Below, piece by piece: positions 25,452 through 33,121 of a stretch of 64,000 nt of DNA (position 1 is the first letter of the stretch; each line of letters starts with the position of its first letter). The notes under the pieces were generated by a model. It was not told the DNA's origin and did not search any database. It saw only the letters and a program-made list of their open reading frames with translations. The translations under genes were made by a program, and so were the position numbers. The stretch is taken from positions 2,076,001-2,140,000 of the forward strand of contig NC_015387.1 of the NCBI RefSeq assembly GCF_000195335.1. The letters run 5' to 3'. The DNA is from Marinithermus hydrothermalis DSM 14884 (lineage in GTDB: Bacteria > Deinococcota > Deinococci > Deinococcales > Marinithermaceae).

Positions 25452-26255
25452 ATGGACACCGCGAAGTACCAGGCCTTAAAGTTCCAGCACCCCGCGGAGG
25501 GCGTGCTGGAGATCGTGCTCGAGCAGCCGGAGCGCCTGAACGCCGTGGATCAAATCGGGCACCGCGAGCTCGCGTACGTGTGGCGCGACGTGGACGAGGA
25601 CCCCAGCGTCCGCGCGGTCCTCATACGCGGCAGCGGCAAGGGGTTTTCCGCCGGGGGGGATTTCGCGCTTATCGAGGAGATGATGGCGGACTACCGGACC
25701 CTGGTGCGGGTGTGGAAGGAGGCCCGGGACCTCGTCTACAACGTGATCAACTGCTCCAAGCCCATCGTCTCCGCGATTCACGGGCCCGCGGTCGGCGCAG
25801 GACTCGCGGTCGCGCTGCTCGCGGACGTCTCGATCGCGGCGAAAAGCGCGAAGATCCTCGACGGGCACACGCGGCTCGGCGTGGCCGCGGGCGACCACGC
25901 GGCCATCGTCTGGCCGCTTTTGGTCGGCATGGCCAAGGCCAAGTACTACCTCCTCACGAACGAGCCGCTGAATGGCGCGGAGGCCGAACGGATCGGGCTG
26001 GTCTCCCTCGCGGTGGAGGACGACGCGCTTTACGAGACGGCCCTAAGCGTCGCGAAACGCCTCGCGGCGGGCAGCCCCACCGCGCTTCGCTGGACCAAGT
26101 ACGCCCTCAACAACTGGTTGCGCCTCGCCGGCCCCACCTTCGACACCTCCCTCGCCCTGGAGTTCCTGGGCTTTTTGGGGCCGGACGCGAAGGAAGGGCT
26201 CGCCGCCATCAAGGAACGGCGCCGCCCGGAGTTCGAGAAGGACGTACCCCTATAG
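25452..26255 (+). CDS. Enoyl-CoA hydratase/isomerase family protein
   Basis: 267 residues of the crotonase fold. CoA-binding and oxyanion-hole segments are [13 protein letters not shown] and [20 protein letters not shown]. The usual catalytic glutamates of classic enoyl-CoA hydratase are not obvious (the second segment continues [13 protein letters not shown]), so the reaction may differ (isomerase, dehydratase or thioesterase). The mRNA is probably leaderless. Followed directly by an RNA-modification gene. Confidence 0.8.
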   Translation: MDTAKYQALKFQHPAEGVLEIVLEQPERLNAVDQIGHRELAYVWRDVDEDPSVRAVLIRGSGKGFSAGGDFALIEEMMADYRTLVRVWKEARDLVYNVINCSKPIVSAIHGPAVGAGLAVALLADVSIAAKSAKILDGHTRLGVAAGDHAAIVWPLLVGMAKAKYYLLTNEPLNGAEAERIGLVSLAVEDDALYETALSVAKRLAAGSPTALRWTKYALNNWLRLAGPTFDTSLALEFLGFLGPDAKEGLAAIKERRRPEFEKDVPL

Positions 26256-26256
26256 G

Positions 26257-26979
26257 ATGGAGGCTATTCGGCTCCAGAAATACCTCGCGCAAGCCGGCGT
26301 CGCCTCGAGCCGCCGGAAGGCCGAGGCGTTGATCCGCGCGGGGCGGGTCACGATCAACGGCCAGGTCGCCGCCCTGGGCGCCAAGGTCACCCCGGGGGAC
26401 GAGGTATGCGTGGATGGCCGGCCGGTCGCGCCCACGGCGCGGCGGGTGGTGCTCGCCCTCCACAAACCCCCCGGGGTCACCACCACCCGCCGCGACCGTT
26501 TCGCCGAACGGACCGTCTTCGAGCTGGTACCCGCGATCCCAGGGCTGCACACGGTGGGGCGGCTCGACCGGGACTCGGAGGGATTGTTGCTCCTTACGAA
26601 CGACGGCCGGCTCACGCAGCGCCTCACCCACCCCCGCTACGGGGTACCCAAGGTGTACCGCGTCTGGACCGCGAAGGGCGAGGTGCCCCCCTTTATCCTC
26701 AAGCGGCTCGAGAAGGGCGTGCGCCTCGAGGACGGGCCCGCCCGGGCCCTCAAGGCCCGCCCCAAGGTGGGTGGGTGCGTCCTCACCCTCGCGGAGGGGC
26801 GCAAGCGCGAGGTGCGCCGCATGCTGCGGGCCGTGGGGTACCCGGTCGTGCGGCTGCTGCGGGTCAAGATCGGACCGATCCGACTCGGAGGGCTCAAGCC
26901 CGGCGCGTGGCGCGAGATCGAAGGGGAGGAGCTCGAGGGGCTCTACCGCGCGGCTGGGCTTTCCGTCCCCCCGCGCTGA
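26257..26979 (+). CDS. RsuA/RluB/E/F-family pseudouridine synthase
   Basis: 240 residues. An N-terminal S4 RNA-binding domain ([20 protein letters not shown]) is followed by the catalytic domain with [19 protein letters not shown], where the aspartate of GRLD is the nucleophile. Close to RluB, which modifies U2605 of 23S rRNA, or RsuA for 16S; sequence alone does not decide. Begins 1 nt after echA, so likely co-transcribed. Confidence 0.87.
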   Translation: MEAIRLQKYLAQAGVASSRRKAEALIRAGRVTINGQVAALGAKVTPGDEVCVDGRPVAPTARRVVLALHKPPGVTTTRRDRFAERTVFELVPAIPGLHTVGRLDRDSEGLLLLTNDGRLTQRLTHPRYGVPKVYRVWTAKGEVPPFILKRLEKGVRLEDGPARALKARPKVGGCVLTLAEGRKREVRRMLRAVGYPVVRLLRVKIGPIRLGGLKPGAWREIEGEELEGLYRAAGLSVPPR

Positions 26980-26984
26980 AGTGG

Positions 26985-26990
26985 TATCAT
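26985..26990 (+). promoter_or_regulatory. -10 box TATCAT, leaderless promoter of hpt
   Basis: TATCAT, then 7 nt (CCGGGCG), then ATG at 26998. No ribosome site is present. Confidence 0.55.
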
Positions 26991-26997
26991 CCGGGCG

Positions 26998-27543
26998 ATG
27001 AAGACGATCTTCACGACCGGTGACGGCCCCGTCCAGCTCACGGAGGAGCAGATCCAAAAGCGCATCCGCGAGCTCGGGGCCGCGATCACCCGGGACTACC
27101 AGGGCAAGACCCCCCACCTGATCTGCGTGCTGAACGGCGCCTTCATCTTCATGGCCGACCTGGTGCGGGCCATCGACCTGCCCCTCACCATGGACTTCCT
27201 GGCCCTCTCCAGCTACGGGAACGCGATGCGTTCCAGCGGCGAGGTCGAGCTGATCAAGGACCTGCGCCTCCCCATCTCGGACAAGGACGTGATCGTCGTC
27301 GAGGACATCGTCGACACCGGCCTCACCCTCTCCTACCTCCTCGACTACCTCGAGGCGCGCCGGCCGGCCTCGGTGCGCGTCGCGGCCCTACTCAGCAAGC
27401 CCTCCCGCCGCAAGGTGGAGGTGCCGATCCACTACCTGGGCTTCGAGATCGAGGACGCGTACGTGTACGGGTACGGCCTGGACCGGGCTCAGTTCGACCG
27501 CAACCTGCCCTTCATCACCTCCATCCAGCCCGAGGAAGAATGA
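26998..27543 (+). CDS. hpt: Hypoxanthine phosphoribosyltransferase
   Basis: 181 residues. Salvages hypoxanthine/guanine with PRPP. The PRPP-binding loop VIVVEDIVDTGLTLSYLL (around residue 100) and the N-terminal CVLNGAFIFMADLVRAID segment are diagnostic. A leaderless promoter precedes it. The stop overlaps the nadC ATG (ATGA), so hpt likely leads the nad genes. Confidence 0.9.
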   Translation: MKTIFTTGDGPVQLTEEQIQKRIRELGAAITRDYQGKTPHLICVLNGAFIFMADLVRAIDLPLTMDFLALSSYGNAMRSSGEVELIKDLRLPISDKDVIVVEDIVDTGLTLSYLLDYLEARRPASVRVAALLSKPSRRKVEVPIHYLGFEIEDAYVYGYGLDRAQFDRNLPFITSIQPEEE

Positions 27544-28388
27544 ACCTCCGCGAGCAGATCCGCACCTGGCTGCTAGAGGACGTGGGGCACGGGGACCTCA
27601 CCACCCAGCTCACCGTGCCCCAGGACGCCCAGGGCCAAGGCGTGATCCTCGCCAAGGAAGCCGGGGTCCTCGCGGGGATCGAGGCCGCCCGGCTCGTCTT
27701 CCACGAGGTGGACCCCACGCTGCGCTTCACCGCGCTCAAGGCCGACGGGGACCGGCTCGAGCCCGTCCAGGCCGTGGCCCGCATCGAGGGGCGCTTGGCC
27801 AGCATCCTGACCGCGGAACGCCTCGCGCTCAACCTCCTCCAGCGCCTCTCGGGGATCGCCACGCTCACCCGGAAGTACGTGGAGGCCGTGGCCGGCACCC
27901 AAGCCCGCATCCTCGACACGCGCAAGACCACCCCGGGCCTGCGGGCCCTCGAGAAGTACGCGGTGCGCGTGGGCGGCGGGCACAACCACCGGTTCGGCCT
28001 GTTCGACGGCATCCTGATCAAGGACAACCACATCGCGGCCGCGGGCGGCGTGCGCGCCGCGGTCACCCGCGCCCGGGCGCGCGCCCCGCACGGGCTGCGC
28101 GTCGAGGTGGAGGTCACCACCCTCGCCGAGCTCGAGGAGGCCCTCGAGGCCGGAGCGGACGTGATCCTGCTGGACAACATGGACCTTCCCACCCTCCGCC
28201 AGGCGGTGGCCCGCACAGCGGGCCGGGCGCGGCTCGAGGCCTCGGGCGGCATGACCCTGGAGCGGGTGCGCGCGGTGGCCGAGACCGGGGTGGACTTCAT
28301 CTCGGTGGGGGCCTTGACGCACTCCGCGAAGGCCCTGGACCTGAGCCTGGAAATCGAGGCCACCCCCGCCGGCACCCCCCTGGGGTAA
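27540..28388 (+). CDS. nadC: Quinolinate phosphoribosyltransferase
   Basis: 282 residues. Converts quinolinate and PRPP to nicotinate mononucleotide, CO2 and PPi. Motifs include LLEDVGHGDLTTQL near the N-terminus, ILDTRKTTPGLRALEKYAV, VGGGHNHRFGLFDGILIKDNH, and EVEVTTLAELEEAL. Coupled to hpt by a 4-nt overlap. Its TAA stop is within TAAACT, 11 nt before the nadA start. Confidence 0.95.
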   Translation: MNLREQIRTWLLEDVGHGDLTTQLTVPQDAQGQGVILAKEAGVLAGIEAARLVFHEVDPTLRFTALKADGDRLEPVQAVARIEGRLASILTAERLALNLLQRLSGIATLTRKYVEAVAGTQARILDTRKTTPGLRALEKYAVRVGGGHNHRFGLFDGILIKDNHIAAAGGVRAAVTRARARAPHGLRVEVEVTTLAELEEALEAGADVILLDNMDLPTLRQAVARTAGRARLEASGGMTLERVRAVAETGVDFISVGALTHSAKALDLSLEIEATPAGTPLG

Positions 28389-28402
28389 ACTAACTAATCA
28401 GC

Positions 28403-29326
28403 ATGGAACGCACCGAGCTCATCCGTGAGGTAGAGCGGCTCAAGGCCGAACGGAACGCGGTCATCCTCGCCCATAACTACCAGCTCCCCGAGGTGCAGGA
28501 GGTCGCGGACTACGTGGGGGACTCCCTGGGCCTCGCGCGAAGAGCCGCCGAGACCGACGCCCGCGTGATCGTCTTCGCCGGGGTGCACTTCATGGCGGAG
28601 ACCGCCGCGATCCTGAACCCGGACAAGACCGTCCTCCTCCCGGACCTCGAGGCGGGGTGCTCCCTCGCGGACACGATCACCCCAGAGGACGTGCGCCGCT
28701 GGAAGGACGAGCACCCGGACGGGATCGTGGTGGCCTACGTGAACACCACCGCCGAGGTGAAGGCCCTCGCGGACGTGTGCGTGACCAGCTCGAACGCGGT
28801 CGAGGTCGTGGCGCAGCTCCCCAAGGACCGGCCGATCTTCTTCCTGCCGGACATGTTCCTGGGGGCGCACGTCGAGCGGGAGACCGGGCGCAAGATGGAC
28901 GTGTGGATGGGCGAGTGCCACGTGCACGCCGGCATCCGCACCGAGGACATCGAGCGGGCCCTCGCCGCGCACCCGGGCGCGGAGTTCTTGATCCACCCCG
29001 AGTGCGGCTGCTCGACGAACTGCCTCTTCATGAAACCCGACGCCAAGATGCTCTCCACCAGCCAGATGGTGGCGCACGCCAAGGAAAGCCCCGCGCAGGA
29101 GTTCGTCATCGCGACCGAGGTCGGGATCCTGCACCAGCTTGCCAAGCAAGCCCCGGGCAAGACCTTCATCCCCGTGCGTGAGGACGCGATCTGCGAGTAC
29201 ATGAAGAAGATCACCCTCGAGAAGGTCTACGAAAGCCTCCGCGACCTCAAGCACGTGATCACCGTGCCCGAACCGACCCGCCAGGCCGCCCAGCGCGCGA
29301 TCGAAGGCATGATCGCGGTCGGGTAA
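28403..29326 (+). CDS. nadA: Quinolinate synthase (4Fe-4S)
   Basis: 307 residues. Condenses iminoaspartate with dihydroxyacetone phosphate to quinolinate. Conserved segments: HNYQLPEVQEVADYVGDSL, LPDLEAGCSLADTI and HPECGCSTNC, supplying the cluster cysteines. Middle gene of the nadC-nadA-nadB run. Start ATG follows the nadC stop by 14 nt with no clear Shine-Dalgarno. Confidence 0.95.
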   Translation: MERTELIREVERLKAERNAVILAHNYQLPEVQEVADYVGDSLGLARRAAETDARVIVFAGVHFMAETAAILNPDKTVLLPDLEAGCSLADTITPEDVRRWKDEHPDGIVVAYVNTTAEVKALADVCVTSSNAVEVVAQLPKDRPIFFLPDMFLGAHVERETGRKMDVWMGECHVHAGIRTEDIERALAAHPGAEFLIHPECGCSTNCLFMKPDAKMLSTSQMVAHAKESPAQEFVIATEVGILHQLAKQAPGKTFIPVREDAICEYMKKITLEKVYESLRDLKHVITVPEPTRQAAQRAIEGMIAVG

Positions 29327-29339
29327 CGCCGCCCCCAGG

Positions 29340-30818
29340 ATGCACGCCGACCTCCTCATCATCGGTAGCGGCGTCGCCGGGACCTACGCCGCCCTCACCG
29401 CCCTAAAAGCCGGCGCGCGCGTGGTGCTCGCCACCAAAGGCGCGCTCGCCTCCGGGTCCACCCGCTGGGCCCAAGGCGGCATCGCCTTCCCTCAAGGCCC
29501 CACCGACCTCCCCCACCACCTCGAGGACACCCTCACCGCGGGGCGCGGCCTCAGCGAACCCCAGGTCGTCCAGAGCCTCCTGGAGGAGGCCCTCCTCCAC
29601 AAGGAACGCCTCCTCGAGCTCGGCGTGCCCTTCGACCCCACCCCCACCCGCGAGGGGGGGCACCGCCGCCCTCGCGTCCTGCACGCCTGGGGGGACGCCA
29701 CGGGGCACGCTTTGCTCTCCACCCTCCTCAAGCACCTCCACGGGGAGGGGCTCGAGGTCCTGGAGCACCACGCCGCCCTCGCCCTGGTGCAGGACGGCGC
29801 GCGCGTCGTGGGGGCGGTGTTCTGGACGCCGGGCGGCGGGCGGCGAACGATTCGGGCTGGGGCGGTCCTCCTCGCGACCGGCGGGCTCGGGCGGATCTAC
29901 CCAGTGACCACGAACCCCCACGAGGCCACCGGGGACGGGTTCGCCCTCGCCTACCGGGCGGGCGCGGTGCTGCGCGACATGGAGTTCATCCAGTTCCACC
30001 CCACCGCTCTCCCCACGGGCGGGCTCATCACCGAAGCCGCGCGCGGTGAGGGCGCGCTGCTCGTGAACGCGCGCGGGGAGCGGTTCATGCCCCGCTACGC
30101 CCCCGCGGCCGAGCTCGCCCCCCGGGACGTCGTGGCCCGCGCGATCTATCTCGAGGCGAAACGCACGGGCGGGGTCTTCCTGGACCTGCGCCCCATCCCG
30201 AACCTCCCCCGGCGCTTCCCCACCGTCTGGCAGAACTGCCTCGAGGCCGGGCACGACCCCACCCGCGCCCCGGTGCCGGTGCATCCCGCGGCGCACTACG
30301 CGATCGGCGGCGTGAAGACCGACCTCTGGGGGCGCACCACCCTGCCCGGTCTGTTCGCCGTGGGGGAGGTGGCCAGCAGCGGGCTGCACGGCGCGAACCG
30401 CCTGGCCTCGAACAGCCTCCTGGAGGGCCTCGTGATGGGGGCGCGCGCGGCCCAGGCGGCGCTCGAGGAAAGCGTCTCGCCCCGCGGAGGCGAAGCGACC
30501 GAGGTGCCCGGCCTGGACCCCCACGCCCTTCCCGAGCTGCGGCGCATCGCGCACGCCTCGGCGGGCATCGTGCGCGAGCGGCGCGAGCTCGAGGAAGGCC
30601 TCGAGCGGCTCGCCCGCTACCGCCCCCGGCCCGCCGAAACCCTCCTCGAGGCCGAGGCCGCGAACCTCCGTACCGCCCTCGAACTCATCCTCAAAGGCGC
30701 GCTCTTCCGTGAAGAAAGCCGGGGTGCGCACTACCGGTTGGACCACCCTCAGGAAGCCCCGCGCCCGTACCACCTGGAGCAGGCGCGGGGTGCCGTGCCG
30801 CGGCGAGTTCCGCTCTAA
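29340..30818 (+). CDS. nadB: L-aspartate oxidase
   Basis: 492 residues. FAD enzyme that makes iminoaspartate for NadA. The dinucleotide fold is LLIIGSGVAGTYAALTALKAG; succinate-dehydrogenase-family motifs include STRWAQGGIA, ATGGLGRIYPVTTNP, FIQFHPTALPTGGLITEAARGEGA and SGLHGANRLASNSLLEGLV. Last gene of the NAD operon; a TAAACCCT/AGGGAGTTTA hairpin follows the stop near 30816-30836. Confidence 0.95.
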   Translation: MHADLLIIGSGVAGTYAALTALKAGARVVLATKGALASGSTRWAQGGIAFPQGPTDLPHHLEDTLTAGRGLSEPQVVQSLLEEALLHKERLLELGVPFDPTPTREGGHRRPRVLHAWGDATGHALLSTLLKHLHGEGLEVLEHHAALALVQDGARVVGAVFWTPGGGRRTIRAGAVLLATGGLGRIYPVTTNPHEATGDGFALAYRAGAVLRDMEFIQFHPTALPTGGLITEAARGEGALLVNARGERFMPRYAPAAELAPRDVVARAIYLEAKRTGGVFLDLRPIPNLPRRFPTVWQNCLEAGHDPTRAPVPVHPAAHYAIGGVKTDLWGRTTLPGLFAVGEVASSGLHGANRLASNSLLEGLVMGARAAQAALEESVSPRGGEATEVPGLDPHALPELRRIAHASAGIVRERRELEEGLERLARYRPRPAETLLEAEAANLRTALELILKGALFREESRGAHYRLDHPQEAPRPYHLEQARGAVPRRVPL

Positions 30819-30851
30819 ACCCTAAAGGGAGTTTACCGGGTGGGCGGGCGC

Positions 30852-32093
30852 CTAGCGCCCCGAGCCGACCTCCACCCCCGGCTTCCACTCCTCCACCGTG
30901 AAGGGTTCCGCGGCGCGCCGCACGCCGGTCACCTGCCAGGAGACCTTGAGGCCCGGCGTGCCTCCCGCGATCTTGAAGCGGTTGTCGCGGATCTCCTCCG
31001 CCACGTACACCGGCGCGTACCCCCCGACGGTCGTGAGCTGGTACCGGTACTCCGCGTTCAGGGCCTCAAAATACGCGGGCAGCGTCACGACCGCCTCGCC
31101 GCGCGCGTCGAGCGTCACGTTCCCGCTATAAACGTTCAGCCGCTGGGGCGCCTCGATCGCGGCGTGGTACAGGTACTTGCGCTCGGGATCCAGGGGGTGG
31201 TCGATCCGGAAGTTCTTGGTGCCGGTCACGCTCAGGTTCCCGTCCACGACGACCCCCCCGACGAAGAACCCCGCGCTGCCGCCCCCCTGGTTCGAGACGA
31301 GCAGCGTGGAAGCGTTCGCGTTCCGGTTCGTAAGTGAAAGCGCGGGCAGGAGGTTGCTCGGGTCGGTGACGCTGATCGTCGCCCCGAACCCCGTTCCCGT
31401 GTTGGTCACGGCAAGCGCGGCTCCGCCCCCCGCCGACCGGGCCTCGAGGGCCGGGCTCGAGTTCCCGCTGTTCGTCACCTCAAAAAACCCCGCGCGTCCC
31501 TGGCCGGTGTGCACGGCCTCGAGGGCGTTGCTGGTGTTCCCGTTGTTGTCCACCCGGAACAACCCGCCCCGCCCCGTGCCGAAGGTACGGGCGAAGAAGG
31601 CGTCCCCCGTGCCGTTCGTGGTGGCGAACAGCGCCGTGTTGAAGTTCGCGATGTTCTCGATCTTGAACTCGGCCGCCGCGTTCGCGCCGGTGTTCGTCAC
31701 CCGAACGATCGGGTTGTTCAACGCCGCCTCGATCTCCAAGGGCAGCGCGATCCCCAAGGGATCGGCCAGCGTGCCGTTCCCGGCCAGGGTGGCGTCGCGC
31801 TCGACCTGCGTGAGGCCCGCCCCGCCCCCCACGGCCACGCAGCTCAGCCGCCCGTCCGCCGCGACCGCGTTCACCGCCTCCCCCACGCCGCACGGTGTGC
31901 CGGTCACCTGCTGCCGGAAGACCTCGAGCGGCGTCACGGCGTTCACGAGATCCGCAAAATTTTGGTTTACCTCGCTAGCTCGGATCGTCTCCCCCGCCTG
32001 GAACTCGTGCGTGACGGTCACCGCCGCCCCCCAAAACCCCAGCACGACCACGAACGCCCCCAACAAAAAGTACCGTAATCGAATCCCCCGCAT
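30852..32093 (-). CDS. Exported fibre-like protein with degenerate repeats and a conserved C-terminal domain
   Basis: 413 residues. Signal/anchor helix (RYFLLGAFVVVLGFWGAAVT), then a region typical of tail-fibre-type surface proteins (VTHEFQAGETIRASEVNQNF). The middle has irregular repeats with VTNTG/VTNSG/LTNRN cores. The C-terminal domain starts near FRIDHPLDPERKYLYHAAIE and continues VTLPAYFEALNAEYRYQLT to VSWQVTGVR; the same domain ends many large bacterial repeat proteins. Probably a surface-exposed trimeric or beta-solenoid fibre. Start 32093 has GGGAGGTAA upstream. A tiny lipoprotein gene sits just before it on the same strand. Confidence 0.65.
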   Translation of the reverse strand: MRGIRLRYFLLGAFVVVLGFWGAAVTVTHEFQAGETIRASEVNQNFADLVNAVTPLEVFRQQVTGTPCGVGEAVNAVAADGRLSCVAVGGGAGLTQVERDATLAGNGTLADPLGIALPLEIEAALNNPIVRVTNTGANAAAEFKIENIANFNTALFATTNGTGDAFFARTFGTGRGGLFRVDNNGNTSNALEAVHTGQGRAGFFEVTNSGNSSPALEARSAGGGAALAVTNTGTGFGATISVTDPSNLLPALSLTNRNANASTLLVSNQGGGSAGFFVGGVVVDGNLSVTGTKNFRIDHPLDPERKYLYHAAIEAPQRLNVYSGNVTLDARGEAVVTLPAYFEALNAEYRYQLTTVGGYAPVYVAEEIRDNRFKIAGGTPGLKVSWQVTGVRRAAEPFTVEEWKPGVEVGSGR

Positions 32094-32115
32094 GCCCTTA
32101 CCTCCCTTCCCTCCT

Positions 32116-32259
32116 CTACGGCCCCCAAACGGCCTGGCCCCACCTCGAGTGGTCCCACACGCCGGTGTTCTCCACCGGCCCACCGGTCGCGCACCCGCCC
32201 AGCACCAGAAGGACCACCAGCCCCACCCACACCCATCCCCTACCTCGCCAAAACCGCAC
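32116..32259 (-). CDS. Small lipoprotein, 47 residues
   Basis: GTG start at 32257-32259, TAG stop at 32116-32118. Begins MRFWRGRGWVWVGLVV and has a lipobox LVLGGC, so the mature peptide would be about 23 residues (CATGGPVENTGVWDHSRWGQ...). A ribosome site (GGGGGTGAGGA) lies 3-4 nt upstream. Same strand as the fibre-like gene and 22 nt before it, so probably co-transcribed; it could anchor or help export the fibre. Evidence is the lipobox and ribosome site only. Confidence 0.5.
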   Translation of the reverse strand: MRFWRGRGWVWVGLVVLLVLGGCATGGPVENTGVWDHSRWGQAVWGP

Positions 32260-32373
32260 CGTCCTCACCCCCTAGCTCACCACGCCCCCCACTCCCAAGG
32301 CCTTTCCAAAGCGCTCGGGAGAACACCGCGGGTTCGCGTTGTGAGTGCAGAAAATATTCGGTAGCTTGCCGCT

Positions 32374-32515
32374 ACCCGACCAAAGGCGCGGGATAACCCC
32401 TACTCTGGTTGTTCGGACGCGCCTTGCCTCGAAGTATACATCCCTGGAGGCATGGGATGATGTGAGCCGCCGCGGCACGTTCTCCTGGGGCTCGAGCGGC
32501 TCAGGATCCTTTTTT
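32374..32515 (+). ncRNA. Candidate structured small RNA (weak)
   Basis: The 297 nt between the small lipoprotein and hlyIII genes have no convincing ORF. On the + strand TTGTGA (32339-32344), 17 bp, TAGCTT (32362-32367) form a promoter-like pair. A stem AAGGCGCG/CGCGCCTT (32383-32390 and 32418-32425) follows, then GAGCCGC/GCGGCTC (32464-32470 and 32496-32502) and T6 (32510-32515), like an intrinsic terminator. No + strand gene explains this terminator. I cannot assign it to a known RNA family. Confidence 0.25.
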
Positions 32516-32556
32516 CGAGGACCAACCCCCAAGGCAAGCCCTCGGTTCGCACACGC

Positions 32557-33039
32557 CTATCCCGAAGCGCGTTCCCCCGCGAACAACACCAGCACCGCGA
32601 GGTGCCAGAACTCATAGGACCCCAACACCCCCGACCAGGGGTTGGGGCGCCGGGTCGCGTAGATCAGCACGGCCAGCCCCCACACGAACGCCAGCACCGG
32701 TACGCGAAACCCCGGGTCGAGCCCGGCGAGCACCACCGGCGTGTACATCCCTGCGATGAAGAGGAAGATCGCCGCGTGATCCAGTTGGCGCAGCCGCTCG
32801 AGCACCCTCGCGGGGGCCACGACCCCGTGGTAGAGGCTCGAGGTCGCGTACATGAGGAGCATCGAGAGGCCGAACACCAGCCCCCCGACGATCTTGTAGG
32901 GCTTTCCCCCGCTCACGGCGAGCAGAACGCCCGTGCCGAGTACGGCGAGGGCTGCGCCCGCCACGTGCGTCCAGGTGTTGATGGTTCGCGTATCGCCATT
33001 CTTTAGCCTACCCTGTCCCTCCGCGCCATGCGTGCTCAT
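32557..33039 (-). CDS. Short hemolysin III (HlyIII/PAQR-type) membrane protein
   Basis: 160 residues versus about 210 usual. Membrane segments follow INTWTHVAGAALAVLG. Family features kept: TSSLYHG (S-x3-H pattern), LRQLDHAAIFLFIAGMYTPVVL, and a C-terminal EFWHLAVLVLFAG. The region between the fourth and last segments is shortened, and the first histidine of the terminal H-x3-H pair appears to be tyrosine (Y-E-F-W-H), so metal binding may be altered. Leaderless start: TATTAT lies 7 nt before the ATG. Divergent from the RND operon, sharing its promoter region. Confidence 0.7.
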   Translation of the reverse strand: MSTHGAEGQGRLKNGDTRTINTWTHVAGAALAVLGTGVLLAVSGGKPYKIVGGLVFGLSMLLMYATSSLYHGVVAPARVLERLRQLDHAAIFLFIAGMYTPVVLAGLDPGFRVPVLAFVWGLAVLIYATRRPNPWSGVLGSYEFWHLAVLVLFAGERASG

Positions 33040-33046
33040 CGTGCCT

Positions 33047-33081
33047 ATAATATTGACACTATGTTACTTTCAATATACACT
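33047..33081. promoter_or_regulatory. Divergent promoters with inverted-repeat operator (RND operon / hlyIII)
   Basis: Rightward promoter TTGACA (33053-33058), 17 bp, TACACT (33076-33081) for the RND operon. Leftward -10 TATTAT (33047-33052) for hlyIII. Both are overlain by an inverted repeat ATATTGA (33050-33056) / TCAATAT (33070-33076) with a 13-nt centre. The position, covering one -10 and the opposing -35, suits a repressor, and a TetR gene ends the operon. Regulator identity is inferred. Confidence 0.6.
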
Positions 33082-33121
33082 CCGTAAACAGAAGTGGCGC
33101 GTCCCAGGAGGAGGGACCTTG

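Noticed and set aside
32341..32440. c-di-GMP-I riboswitch on the minus strand, from a GGTAGC...GCTACC stem
   Set aside because: Lacks the conserved GCAAA and other core positions of the family.
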